Shown piece by piece: positions 24,470-32,939 of a DNA stretch of 37,506 bases. The DNA lies in assembly GCA_028377625.1 (NCBI GenBank), contig JAONKT010000004.1, forward strand, positions 1-37,506, in the 5' to 3' direction. Position numbers and translations under genes: made by a program. The DNA comes from Candidatus Nitrosopumilus sp. GTDB taxonomy: Archaea; Thermoproteota; Nitrososphaeria; Nitrososphaerales; Nitrosopumilaceae. The notes beneath the pieces were generated by a model, which was not told the origin of the DNA, made no database searches, and saw only the letters and a list, made by a program, of their open reading frames with translations. Position 1 is the first letter of the stretch. Each line of letters opens with the position of its first letter.

Positions 24470-25573
24470 TTACTCTTGTGATTTTCTAGCAAGTATTTGT
24501 CCTTCAAAATCAAACAATACTACATCTATTGGAACTTTTTCCTCAGAATGTTTTCTCATGTGTTTGTAGGTTTCACTGCAAATTAGTTCAAAAAATCCAG
24601 AAATATTATTTTCTTTAATTATTTCTGAAACATGTCTAGCTGTATTTGCTTTTTTAATACTTGCAATAACTTTTTCATTTGCATTTGCTTTTTTTGCTAA
24701 TTCTGATAAAAAGTTCATATCTACTTTTGATCCTTTGACATGAGTTTGTTTAACACCTGCTGCCATTTTTGCAAGTTTTCCAATAAACCCAACTACGTAT
24801 GCTTTTCTAATATTTTTTCTGCCACACTGTTGTATTGTGTATCCTGAAAAATCTCCCATTTGTACGAAACAATGTATTGGTAAATCTACAATTTTTTTTG
24901 CATACTCCTCACTTCTACCACCAGTTGTTAATACTACGGTTTCATTTCCTGCCGCTATTGCAACATCTAAATTTTGTCTAATTGATGCTGCATATGATGC
25001 TGTAGAAAATGGAATTACAATTCCACTGGTTCCTAAAATTGAAATTCCATCCTTAATACCCAATCTAGGGTTATCTGTTTTTGGTGCTAATTCTTTTCCT
25101 TTTGGAACTGAAACTATAATTTTAATTCCTTTTTTATCAAGAATTTCTTTTCCAACTTCTCTTAAATTTTCATTAATCATTTTTTTAGGTACGGGATTAA
25201 TTGCTGGTTTTCCTATTTCTAAACCCAATCCTTGTTTTGTAACAATTCCTACTCCTTCACCACCACCAATTTCAATTTCATTTACTTTATCTGTAAATGA
25301 TAACTCAACAATTATTTCGGCACCATGAGTTACATCTGGATCGTCACCACCATTTTTTATAACACAACACTTTGCTTTTTCATTTTCAAATTCACAAGAT
25401 TCTACTGGAATTTGGAGAAGTGATCTTCTAGGTAAAATAATATCTACATTTTGAATTTTTTTTTGGTCAATAATTGATAATAATGCAGCTTTTGCAGCAG
25501 CAGTTGCAGAACTTCCAGTCGTATACCCTGTTTTTAATTCCACCTTTTCTTCGACCATGACTGTTAGATTCAT
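24470..25573 (-). CDS. cbiD: Cobalt-precorrin-5B (C1)-methyltransferase CbiD
   Basis: CbiD adds a methyl group from S-adenosylmethionine at C-1 of the corrin precursor. The conserved LKTGYTTGSSATAAAKAAL lies at residues 13-31, and GIKDGISILGTSGIVIPFS, TGGRSEEYAKK and VKQTHVKGSKVDM follow. Length is 367 residues. The start may be the first ATG or the Met six codons in (MVEEKVELKTGYTTG). First gene of the leftward cobalamin operon and divergent from the SDR gene. I see no riboswitch upstream. Confidence 0.93.
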   Translation of the reverse strand: MNLTVMVEEKVELKTGYTTGSSATAAAKAALLSIIDQKKIQNVDIILPRRSLLQIPVESCEFENEKAKCCVIKNGGDDPDVTHGAEIIVELSFTDKVNEIEIGGGEGVGIVTKQGLGLEIGKPAINPVPKKMINENLREVGKEILDKKGIKIIVSVPKGKELAPKTDNPRLGIKDGISILGTSGIVIPFSTASYAASIRQNLDVAIAAGNETVVLTTGGRSEEYAKKIVDLPIHCFVQMGDFSGYTIQQCGRKNIRKAYVVGFIGKLAKMAAGVKQTHVKGSKVDMNFLSELAKKANANEKVIASIKKANTARHVSEIIKENNISGFFELICSETYKHMRKHSEEKVPIDVVLFDFEGQILARKSQE

Positions 25574-25651
25574 TTTCTAGTATTAACTCTTATTTCAAGA
25601 ATTTTGAAATTCTCTGAATAGATTTAAAATTAAAAGTAAATTTAGATAATC

Positions 25652-26521
25652 ATGGTTAAACGTATTCAAGTTGTTATTACTGGAGCAAATGGTTTTGTAG
25701 CAAAAAACCTTAGAAAATATTTATCTAAAAATAATATAGATTTAATTTCAATTTCACGAAGTGATTTTAAAGAATACAAAAATGAGTCTAAAATTATTTC
25801 AAAAAATTATGATGAAAAAATTATTTTGAATAAAATTAAAAATTCTGATGTAATAATTCATCTTGTAGGACTTGGAAAACAATCTGTTGATATTGATTAT
25901 GAAATGATAAATGTTGAATTTACAAAACATATTGTAAATTTGGCTAAAAAAGCTAAAATTAAGAAAATTATCTATAACAGTGGTCTTGGAGTTTCAAGTA
26001 AAACTTCTGTGGGGTATTTTATTTCTAAATATAAAGCAGAAAAAATTATTAAAAATTCTGGTTTAAACTATACTATTTTTAGACCATCATACATTGTTGG
26101 GCAAGATGATTTATTTACAAAATTTTTAAAAAAACAGATTAAAATTAAAACAATTGAAATTCCAGGTTCTGGAAATTATTCTATTCAACCAATTTCTATT
26201 AATGATGTAGTAAAAATTATTTTTCAATCACTTGATGAAATTAAATTTAAAAATAAAATAATTGATCTTGTTGGTCCTGATTATCTTACATTTGAAAAAT
26301 ATGTAAAACTTTTTTCTAAAGGAACTCAAACAAAAATTAAAAAAATTAATTTAGAAAATGTATACTATGATGCAATAAATAATTCAAAATCTAATTTTGG
26401 AATAGATGATCTGAATATTCTAATTGGTGATTTTAAAGGAAATTATAATAAATTACACAAAATCACTCAAATTAAATTTGAATCTATTATAGAATTATTA
26501 AAGTCCGGCAGATTGCTTTAG
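25652..26521 (+). CDS. Atypical SDR/NAD-dependent epimerase-like protein
   Basis: The Rossmann glycine motif is [11 protein letters not shown] (10-20) and the catalytic pair is Y122-x3-K126 ([10 protein letters not shown]). The body [10 protein letters not shown]...[16 protein letters not shown] is typical of the NDUFA9/SDR_a family, which acts on or binds NAD(P) and sugar- or quinone-related substrates. The substrate is not readable. It is very rich in Lys, Ile and Asn, more so than its neighbours. The ATG is 78 bp from the divergent cbiD start. Its 3' end overlaps the 3' end of metK on the other strand by 24 bases. Confidence 0.85.
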   Translation: MVKRIQVVITGANGFVAKNLRKYLSKNNIDLISISRSDFKEYKNESKIISKNYDEKIILNKIKNSDVIIHLVGLGKQSVDIDYEMINVEFTKHIVNLAKKAKIKKIIYNSGLGVSSKTSVGYFISKYKAEKIIKNSGLNYTIFRPSYIVGQDDLFTKFLKKQIKIKTIEIPGSGNYSIQPISINDVVKIIFQSLDEIKFKNKIIDLVGPDYLTFEKYVKLFSKGTQTKIKKINLENVYYDAINNSKSNFGIDDLNILIGDFKGNYNKLHKITQIKFESIIELLKSGRLL

Positions 26522-27664
26522 TGTTTCTGCTTTGTCTGTTTTTTCCCAACTAAATTCAGGTTCATTTCTTCCAAAATGCCCATATGCTGCTGTTTTTTTA
26601 TAAATTGGTCTTTTCAAATCTAATTCTGAAATAATACCTGATGGTTTCATATCAAAATTCTTTCTTACTAATTCTTCAATTTGATTTTCTGGAATTTTAT
26701 TTGTTCCAAAAGTATTGACATATAGTGATACTGGTTCTGCCACACCTATTGCATATGCAAGTTGAACTTCACATCTATCTGCAAATTTAGCTGCTACAAG
26801 GTTTTTTGCAATATATCTGCACATGTAACATGCTGATCTATCTACTTTTGATGGATCCTTTCCTGAAAAAGCTCCCCCTCCATGTCTTCCAAATCCACCA
26901 TAACTATCAACAATAATTTTTCTTCCAGTTAATCCAGCATCTCCATGTGGTCCACCAATTACAAATTTTCCTGTAGGATTAATGTGAATTTTAATTTCAT
27001 CATTCCAAAGATTTCCTAAAACAGGTTTGATTACTTTATCAATAATTTCACTTGAAATTTTTTCTTGAGAAACTTCAGGTGCATGTTGTGTTGAGATAAC
27101 AACTGTTTCAATTTTTGTTGGTTTGTTATCTTCATATTTTACTGAAACTTGAGATTTACCGTCTGGTCTAACCCATGATAATGTTTTATTTCTTCTAACT
27201 TGTGATAATTTTTGAATTAGTTTATGAGCTAATAATATTGGCATAGGCATCAATTCTTCTGTTTCATTTGTTGCATAACCAAACATTAATCCTTGATCTC
27301 CTGCACCTTGTTCTTTTTCTTCCGTAGCTGTAACTCCTTGACTAATATCTGGACTTTGTGAATGTAATCTCAAATCAACTTTACAAGTATCACCATCAAA
27401 CATCAATTCTTTGTCATTATATCCAATATCTCTAATGGTTTTTCTAACTAATTCTTCTTGAGCTTTTTTATCAAAAACTGCTTTTGATGTAACTTCGCCA
27501 GATACTACAACAAAATCTGTAGTTACCATTGTTTCAACTGCCACTCTTGAATTTGGATCTTGTTTTAGATATTCGTCTAAAAATGCATCTGAAATATTAT
27601 CGCATATTTTATCTGGATGACCTTCTGTTACTGATTCTGATGTAAATAGAAAAGTATTGGTCAT
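26498..27664 (-). CDS. metK: S-adenosylmethionine synthetase, bacterial/eukaryotic type
   Basis: The enzyme makes SAM from methionine and ATP. It has [12 protein letters not shown] (11-22), [12 protein letters not shown] (120-131), [23 protein letters not shown], and the loop [16 protein letters not shown]. These belong to the bacterial/eukaryotic MetK family, not to the distinct archaeal MAT family that most archaea use. Length is 388 residues. ATG at 27664 is preceded by a GGTGGT Shine-Dalgarno-like sequence, unusual in this window and consistent with translation from the LSm message, which ends 18 bp upstream. Confidence 0.95.
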   Translation of the reverse strand: MTNTFLFTSESVTEGHPDKICDNISDAFLDEYLKQDPNSRVAVETMVTTDFVVVSGEVTSKAVFDKKAQEELVRKTIRDIGYNDKELMFDGDTCKVDLRLHSQSPDISQGVTATEEKEQGAGDQGLMFGYATNETEELMPMPILLAHKLIQKLSQVRRNKTLSWVRPDGKSQVSVKYEDNKPTKIETVVISTQHAPEVSQEKISSEIIDKVIKPVLGNLWNDEIKIHINPTGKFVIGGPHGDAGLTGRKIIVDSYGGFGRHGGGAFSGKDPSKVDRSACYMCRYIAKNLVAAKFADRCEVQLAYAIGVAEPVSLYVNTFGTNKIPENQIEELVRKNFDMKPSGIISELDLKRPIYKKTAAYGHFGRNEPEFSWEKTDKAETLKQSAGL

Positions 27665-27667
27665 AAA

Positions 27668-27673
27668 ACCACC
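27668..27673 (-). promoter_or_regulatory. Shine-Dalgarno-like site of metK
   Basis: On the reverse strand GGTGGT lies four bases before the metK ATG, complementary to the 3' end of 16S rRNA. Most genes here appear leaderless; the site suggests metK is a downstream gene of the LSm operon. Confidence 0.55.
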
Positions 27674-27682
27674 GTAATTTAA

Positions 27683-27949
27683 TTAAAGTTCATTTTCTAA
27701 TCTGATAAATAATACATTGTTTCCTCTAACGATTACTCTGCCGTAATTTGCAATAGTCTTACCGTCATGGATTTCTTCTGCATCAGTCATTATCAAATTC
27801 ATATAAGAATCAACATTATCCATTTTACCTTTGTATTCAACTTCATTTTTTAATCTAACTGTAACTTTTTTCTTTGTGCTTTTTTGAAGAATTGTTAATG
27901 GTCTTTTTGCACTGTTTGTTTGGGACACTAAATGTTCACTTATTTTCAA
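27683..27949 (-). CDS. LSm/Sm-like RNA-binding protein
   Basis: Archaeal Sm-like proteins form rings that bind U-rich RNA. The 88 residues contain the Sm1 motif (KKKVTVRLKNEVEYKGKMDNVDSYMNLIM) and the Sm2 motif (NYGRVIVRGNNVLFIRL). The N-terminal 22 residues are a basic, less conserved tail. The start is TTG at 27949, as no ATG precedes the Sm core. It is divergent from the RadB-like gene and is followed by metK. Confidence 0.93.
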   Translation of the reverse strand: MKISEHLVSQTNSAKRPLTILQKSTKKKVTVRLKNEVEYKGKMDNVDSYMNLIMTDAEEIHDGKTIANYGRVIVRGNNVLFIRLENEL

Positions 27950-28036
27950 AACTTCTTGTCTAGAATAAAAGCCTTGCCACGCTTGTAAAAATTGTAATTC
28001 TTTAAATTTTTTCTTTATTATCTATAAATTGTATAA

Positions 28037-28690
28037 ATGATCTCAACAGGTTTACAAAAATTAGATAATTTTTTGTGTGGTGGAATTCCTAATGGAATTA
28101 TTGTAGATATTTTTGGAGGTAATGGAACTGGAAAAACTCAATTACTATTACAATTATCAATTAATTCAATTAAAAATGGTGGCAATGTTTTATTCTTAGA
28201 TACCACAGGTGGATTTAGACCTGAAAGAATATTAGAAATTCAAAAAAAATCTAATCTAGATGTTAATTTACTTGATAAAATCACTGTGTCTAGAATTACA
28301 AATACCTCTGAACAAATTAATACAATTAAAAGTTTAGAAAAGAATGATTTTTCTTTAATTGTAATTGATAATGTAACTGATTTATTTTCTTATGAATATA
28401 AAAATAATTCATCAATTTTTAAGAAAAATTCTTTATTTATGAAATATATGCGTGAATTATCTCTTTATGCAATTACTCATAAAATTCCTATAATAGTTAC
28501 TAATATGATTAGAAACATGAATGATAAAGAAGTAGAAAACATGGCAAGTTCAATTGATCTTTTTACCCATATCAAAATTCATCTTTTTAGAAATTCATCA
28601 GTATTTACTGGAGAAATTTATTCACCCTTCAAAAAAGAATCTTTTTCTTATTTAATTACAACATCTGGTATATCTAGCGAAGATTTCTAA
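28037..28690 (+). CDS. RadB-like RecA-family ATPase
   Basis: The 217-residue protein is a bare RecA core: Walker A GGNGTGKT (27-34) and Walker B SLIVIDNV (106-113). It lacks the N-terminal helix-hairpin-helix domain of RadA, so it is a paralogue of the RadB type. Such proteins modulate RadA recombinase or act in repair. It could also be a KaiC-like single-domain ATPase, but the start MISTGLQKLDNFLCGGIPNG is RadA/RadB-like. It converges with the RPA-like gene, whose end overlaps by four bases. Confidence 0.8.
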   Translation: MISTGLQKLDNFLCGGIPNGIIVDIFGGNGTGKTQLLLQLSINSIKNGGNVLFLDTTGGFRPERILEIQKKSNLDVNLLDKITVSRITNTSEQINTIKSLEKNDFSLIVIDNVTDLFSYEYKNNSSIFKKNSLFMKYMRELSLYAITHKIPIIVTNMIRNMNDKEVENMASSIDLFTHIKIHLFRNSSVFTGEIYSPFKKESFSYLITTSGISSEDF

Positions 28691-30090
28691 TTTTTCTTAA
28701 TAATTTTTGAATGAGCTGTTAAGAATAACTCTATTCTTCCTTCTCCATAATTATTTAATTTAGCATTTAATCCAGTAATGGAAATAATTTCTCCTAATTC
28801 ACATTTATCAATTAATTTTCCTTGATTCCTCCACCCTTTAATCCAAATTTGACCTGAATCATCTTCAACAAACATTTCTGAAAGTGAAATTGATTCACCT
28901 GATTTAGTTTGGATTTCTTTTCTCTCGGGAACTTTAAGGACTATTGATTCAACACAATAAGTTCCATCTGCTTTTACATCACTAATTTTTGTTCTAATTT
29001 TAGATAATGATGGAATTGTTTCATCATTTTCTAATTTTCTTACAAATGAATTTTCATCTAATGTGACTGAATTACCATAAACTTTTGATGGCATACATTC
29101 AATGACATCACCTTCAACACAAATGCTTGTTGAATTTGAAAAATCACTGATATTGTAGATATTTTTTTGATTATCCACTGCTATTATCATATTTTTTCCA
29201 GTTTCTGTAATTGTAACTGATAAAATTCTTGCAACAATAGGTTCTGCTTCTTTTCCACCTTCAATTTCGATAATTGTTGCTTCATTCCCATGAATTTCTA
29301 ATCCTTGGTTACCTGATTTTACTCGAACTCCAAGTAATTTTACATTTGCAGATTGTGAAATCATATTTGGAATTAATGATTCATCTTTACCCCAAAGAAC
29401 TACTCTCATTGCAGATCCATCTTTTCCTTTTAGTCTCATTCTAAGTGCTGTACCAGGCTGACCTCTAGAATTGGTAAATTGCATTCCACTAATTATTCCA
29501 TCAATAGTTCCTGAAATTACAAGATCTTTTTGCCCCTCTTGTAATTCACTAATGTCTTTTGTAATTTTATCAATCATTGGAATTTGACTTTCAGTATCTA
29601 CAGTTTGAATATTTGATCCAGATCCAATGTTGATAGTTGGTGAACCATCTAAATCTGATTTTACATAAGCTTTTATGATTTTTATTAAATCTCCTGGTTT
29701 TAGATTTTCAATACCTGGTAGGCTTGCTTTTTCGTCCCATAACTTCACACTAGCTGTAGAACCAGAGTCATACACTGTCATTGTTCTTAAATCAAATGTT
29801 GATCCATCTTTTCTAGAAAATTGTTTTGTAGGTGAGAGATTCAATACTCTTGTTTCTAAAGAAATTTCTTTTGCTCCTGCATATAGATCCTTTAAGCTAA
29901 TTTCAGCTTTTGAAGATTCTGTTAAAGTAACTCCATAATCCGATGCAATAAGAAATAACGCACCTTGATCTGTTAGATATCCTGCTCCTATTTTCTCTTT
30001 TTTTTCTACAATTTTTTCATCAATAATTTCTTTAGTTAATTCAGATTTTTGCTCTAATAATTTATCTATTAGATTTTGTGATTCTGACAT
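28687..30090 (-). CDS. Single-strand DNA-binding RPA-like protein with several OB folds
   Basis: The 467-residue protein contains repeated OB folds, seen as strand-rich units with AxVKLWDEKASLPGIENLKPGDLIKIIKAYVKS (about 130-165), AMRVVLWGKDESLIPNMI, and IWIKGWRNQGKLIDKCELGEIISITG near the end. The K/R-W-(R/D) pattern is typical of RPA1 DNA-binding domains. No zinc finger is present. The N-terminal 50 residues are helical (MSESQNLIDKLLEQKSELTKEII). It probably coats single-stranded DNA in replication and repair. The next gene upstream is a divergent ABC exporter, across 203 bp. Confidence 0.88.
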   Translation of the reverse strand: MSESQNLIDKLLEQKSELTKEIIDEKIVEKKEKIGAGYLTDQGALFLIASDYGVTLTESSKAEISLKDLYAGAKEISLETRVLNLSPTKQFSRKDGSTFDLRTMTVYDSGSTASVKLWDEKASLPGIENLKPGDLIKIIKAYVKSDLDGSPTINIGSGSNIQTVDTESQIPMIDKITKDISELQEGQKDLVISGTIDGIISGMQFTNSRGQPGTALRMRLKGKDGSAMRVVLWGKDESLIPNMISQSANVKLLGVRVKSGNQGLEIHGNEATIIEIEGGKEAEPIVARILSVTITETGKNMIIAVDNQKNIYNISDFSNSTSICVEGDVIECMPSKVYGNSVTLDENSFVRKLENDETIPSLSKIRTKISDVKADGTYCVESIVLKVPERKEIQTKSGESISLSEMFVEDDSGQIWIKGWRNQGKLIDKCELGEIISITGLNAKLNNYGEGRIELFLTAHSKIIKKN

Positions 30091-30293
30091 TCAGTTTTCA
30101 TAAACATACTGTATTAATAAAAATTTCATTGATTTCTAAATCAATTTTAATAAAATGATCGATTACTCTTGATTTTAAAATTTTAAAATTCATCTTTTCC
30201 AAAATTTTTAGACTATTTTTAATAAATTAATTCAAATCATTGAATAATTATCTCATTATAGCTCATTACCTAAATTAATAGGAAGATCGCAGT
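30091..30293. promoter_or_regulatory. Divergent control region with two AT-rich palindromes
   Basis: This gap holds no ORF. ATTGATTT and AAATCAAT (30128-30145) form 8-bp arms with two bases between. A second perfect palindrome, ATTTTAAAATTTTAAAAT, lies at 30172-30189. CTAAATTAATA near 30269 is a TATA-like box for the ABC gene. The AT-rich sequence makes chance palindromes more likely. Confidence 0.4.
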
Positions 30294-30299
30294 TTGATT

Positions 30300-31238
30300 A
30301 TGTCCTGTATTGATGTTAATCATTTATCCAAATCATATGGGTCAATAAAGGCTGTAAACGATCTAATTTTATCTGTAAAAAAAGGTCAAGTTTTTGGATT
30401 TTTAGGACCTAATGGTGCAGGAAAATCTACAACGATTAAACTACTTACAACTTTGATAAAACCCACATCAGGTTCATTATCTATTTTAGGGATAGATGCA
30501 ATTTCAAATCCATTAAAGATTCGTAGTAAAATTGGTGTTGTTTTACAACAACCTAGCTATGAGCCTACATTATCTGTTGAAAAATCTCTTGATAAATATG
30601 GGATGATGTGGAATATTTCAAAAACTGAGCGTAAAAAACGATTAGAACAACTTTTGAAAGATTTTGATTTAGTTGAAATTCGTAAAAAAAGAAATGAAGA
30701 TCTCTCTATAGGTCAACGAAGGCGTGTACAAGTTGCACGTGAATTCATGCATGATATGGAACTTTTATTTTTAGATGAACCTACCGTTGGATTAGATCCT
30801 GAAGCCCGTAGGAAATTATTAGATTATTTAAAAAATAAAGTCAAAACAGGGTTAACAATTTTTTATACAACTCATATTTTATCTGAAGCTGAATACCTTT
30901 GTGATGAAATAGCTATTATTGATAAAGGAAAAATTATCACTGTTGATTCACCAGATGATTTAAAAAATCAATTTGGAAAAGAAAAAACAATCAAAATTCA
31001 TTTATTAAAAAAACAATCAAACATTTCTTCGTTACTACTTGATATACCAGATTATGAAATTAATTTTGATACTGGAACTACAATTATTATTCATTCAGAA
31101 CAATCTGAATTGATATTACTTAGAGTCTTGAAAATTCTTAATGAAAATAATATAGATATTGAAGACTTGTCTGCAGTACCAACAAATCTTGAAGACATAT
31201 TTTTAAAAATGATGAGGGAAAATGCATCCAATAATTAG
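30300..31238 (+). CDS. ABC transporter ATP-binding protein (DrrA-like)
   Basis: This protein powers the exporter formed with the next gene. Counting from the TTG at 30294, Walker A is GPNGAGKST (38-46), the Q-loop VVLQQP, the signature LSIGQ (137-141), Walker B LLFLDEP (157-163) and the H-loop H194. A C-terminal extension (about 230-312) fits the DUF4162/drug-export ATPase type. ATG at 30300 is preferred, six bases after the first TTG. The substrate is unknown. The downstream permease overlaps its end by 17 bases. Confidence 0.92.
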   Translation: MSCIDVNHLSKSYGSIKAVNDLILSVKKGQVFGFLGPNGAGKSTTIKLLTTLIKPTSGSLSILGIDAISNPLKIRSKIGVVLQQPSYEPTLSVEKSLDKYGMMWNISKTERKKRLEQLLKDFDLVEIRKKRNEDLSIGQRRRVQVAREFMHDMELLFLDEPTVGLDPEARRKLLDYLKNKVKTGLTIFYTTHILSEAEYLCDEIAIIDKGKIITVDSPDDLKNQFGKEKTIKIHLLKKQSNISSLLLDIPDYEINFDTGTTIIIHSEQSELILLRVLKILNENNIDIEDLSAVPTNLEDIFLKMMRENASNN

Positions 31239-31983
31239 ACTTGTTAATAGAAATCTAACGATTTCACTTAATCCAGGATTTTTAATTTGGCAAATCATTT
31301 TTCCTTTAATCTATATTTTTGTAGCAGGTTTTGCATATGGTCCATTAATTAATCAAGTTCCCTTTGGTGGTAAGGATCTTGATTATCCCGCATTTTTAGC
31401 ATCTGGTATGATTGGATTTAATATAATGAATAGTACATTGATTTCTGGAATTTTAATTTGGAATGATAGAAGACATGGAATGTTTGAACAAATTATGTCT
31501 GGTCCATTTACTCGAAGTCACTATATTCTTAGTAATATATGCACTATAGGTATAATCGGACTTGTTAGCGCTTCTTTAATTGCTATTGTTGGATATCCTG
31601 TTATTTTTCAATCAGCTGAATTTTCATTAGTTACAATACCAATCATAATTTTTGGTGCAATTGTAGGTTCGGTTTTATTTGGCTCACTAGCCTCAATTAT
31701 TTCTACTAGATTACGTTCAAGTGAAGGATTTAATGTAATTATTAACACTGTTTTTCTTTTCTTTGCTTTTGTTAGTTCAGCATTTTATCCAGCTGATACT
31801 GCTCCTGAACCATTACGTACGGCATTTTATCTTAACCCTTTAACATACCTTGTTGATATAATTCGAGCTGGTATTTTTGGAACGGTAACAGAATTTGTAA
31901 TTTTAGAAATGATTATTCTTGCTGCACTTGCAACCATTCTTTTTATTATTGCATCAAAATTATTAACAAGATTAGACTTTTAA
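31222..31983 (+). CDS. ABC-2 type export permease
   Basis: The 253-residue protein has about six membrane spans (for example WQIIFPLIYIFVAGFAYG, ILSNICTIGIIGLVSASLIAIVG, IIIFGAIVGSVLFGSLASII and NVIINTVFLFFAFVSSAFYP). The central segment FYPADTAPEPLRTAFYLNPLTYLVDIIRAGIFG is the ABC-2 signature. It pairs with the ATPase before it, by overlap. Likely an exporter of lipid-linked or hydrophobic compounds; nearby surface-sugar genes hint at but do not prove a role in envelope assembly. Confidence 0.9.
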   Translation: MHPIIRLVNRNLTISLNPGFLIWQIIFPLIYIFVAGFAYGPLINQVPFGGKDLDYPAFLASGMIGFNIMNSTLISGILIWNDRRHGMFEQIMSGPFTRSHYILSNICTIGIIGLVSASLIAIVGYPVIFQSAEFSLVTIPIIIFGAIVGSVLFGSLASIISTRLRSSEGFNVIINTVFLFFAFVSSAFYPADTAPEPLRTAFYLNPLTYLVDIIRAGIFGTVTEFVILEMIILAALATILFIIASKLLTRLDF

Positions 31984-31992
31984 AAATTAAAA

Positions 31993-32730
31993 TTATTTTT
32001 TAAATTCTTCGTACATTTCATTAATTTTTTTAATCATATCTAAATTTTCATATTCTATTAAATTTAAATTTGGTATTACACAGTGTCCTCCAATAATACC
32101 TGGAAACATTTTTGGTCTATTTCCTAAATTTTCATGAATCTCGTCAGCGAATTTCCATATTTCATCAAAATCTATATTTTCTTTTTCACAAATCATCTTA
32201 GTAATTTGAGCATAATTAATTAACCATCCATAATATGTTGTATCAACTAATATTTTTGCAAGTTCTGCAGTTTTTGTTGTAGACATCCAATCTACTTTCT
32301 CAAATCTACTTTCTAAATCCTTTTTTATTTTCAAATCTATTTCTTTTCCATCAAATGAAATAAATTTTGTATATTTTTTAATATCAGTTAAAAATCTTTT
32401 ATGCACTCCACGAACAGGTGAAAATAAAATTGGTATTGATGATTTCTGTTGTATAGTTTTTGTAGTTCCTGGTTTTACAGTAGAATGAATTACAACCCCC
32501 TGTAAATTTTTTATTTTATCAATCCAGTTAAGAATAATATCTGAAAATTCTACTAGTTCTCCTGGTATGCATACATGAAGATATTCTGGATTTTTGATAA
32601 CTTCATTTTCAGAAATTTTCTTACATTTTGAATTATCTGAATCGATTCCAACACAATCAAATTTTCTATCTACAAGTAAATCAAATAATGTACTTCCAAC
32701 TTCCCCCATTCCTAAAATAATATCAGTCAT
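31993..32730 (-). CDS. Minimal NDP-sugar dehydrogenase-like protein
   Basis: At 245 residues it covers only the first two domains of the UDP-glucose/GDP-mannose dehydrogenase family. The NAD site ILGMGEVGS (5-13), STVKPGTT (83-90), TAELAKILVDTTYYGW (154-169) and the catalytic region GGHCVIP with C217 are kept. The C-terminal NDP-sugar binding domain is absent. No remnant lies beyond the stop, since the permease gene ends nine bases away. It may bind NAD and a different substrate, or require a partner. The ATG is at 32730; the tRNA-Gln gene lies upstream in the same direction. Confidence 0.75.
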   Translation of the reverse strand: MTDIILGMGEVGSTLFDLLVDRKFDCVGIDSDNSKCKKISENEVIKNPEYLHVCIPGELVEFSDIILNWIDKIKNLQGVVIHSTVKPGTTKTIQQKSSIPILFSPVRGVHKRFLTDIKKYTKFISFDGKEIDLKIKKDLESRFEKVDWMSTTKTAELAKILVDTTYYGWLINYAQITKMICEKENIDFDEIWKFADEIHENLGNRPKMFPGIIGGHCVIPNLNLIEYENLDMIKKINEMYEEFKK

Positions 32731-32796
32731 TATGCCTAACTTGAGTAATTTTGATTATATTATCTTGCTATAGTTGTCATTGATTTTTAAATAAAG

Positions 32797-32869
32797 TAGC
32801 CCGGGCAAGACTCGAACTTGCGTCTCGGGCTTCAAAGGCCCAAATGCTTGACCGCTACACTACCGGGCT
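32797..32869 (-). tRNA. tRNA-Gln (anticodon UUG)
   Basis: The 73-nt molecule folds as a cloverleaf. The 7-bp acceptor stem AGCCCGG/CCGGGCT is perfect with discriminator A. The anticodon stem TGGGC/GCCCG carries the loop CTTTGAA, giving anticodon TTG (plus-strand CAA at 32833-32835). The T arm GCAAG-TTCGAGT-CTTGC is perfect. There is no intron and no encoded CCA. The promoter TATA-like sequence is ATTAAAAAG (reverse strand near 32905). Confidence 0.94.
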
Positions 32870-32939
32870 ACTAAATCGAGCACTGCTATTCCCTTAATGA
32901 ACTTTTTAATCCAATTTGACTCTTAAAAGCAAATTAGAA

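Noticed and set aside
24837-25328. A 163-codon plus-strand open frame inside cbiD
   Set aside because: It is an antisense shadow of a well-supported gene with full family motifs. Its translation shows only low-complexity Pro/Ser/Ile sequence and no domain.
25574-25651. Possible cobalamin riboswitch before cbiD
   Set aside because: The gap is only 78 bp and shows no B12-box-like conserved sequence. Such riboswitches are not expected here.
31984-31993. Frameshifted remnant of the missing C-terminal domain of the NDP-sugar dehydrogenase
   Set aside because: Only nine bases separate the stop from the end of the ABC permease gene on the other strand, so no remnant can be there.
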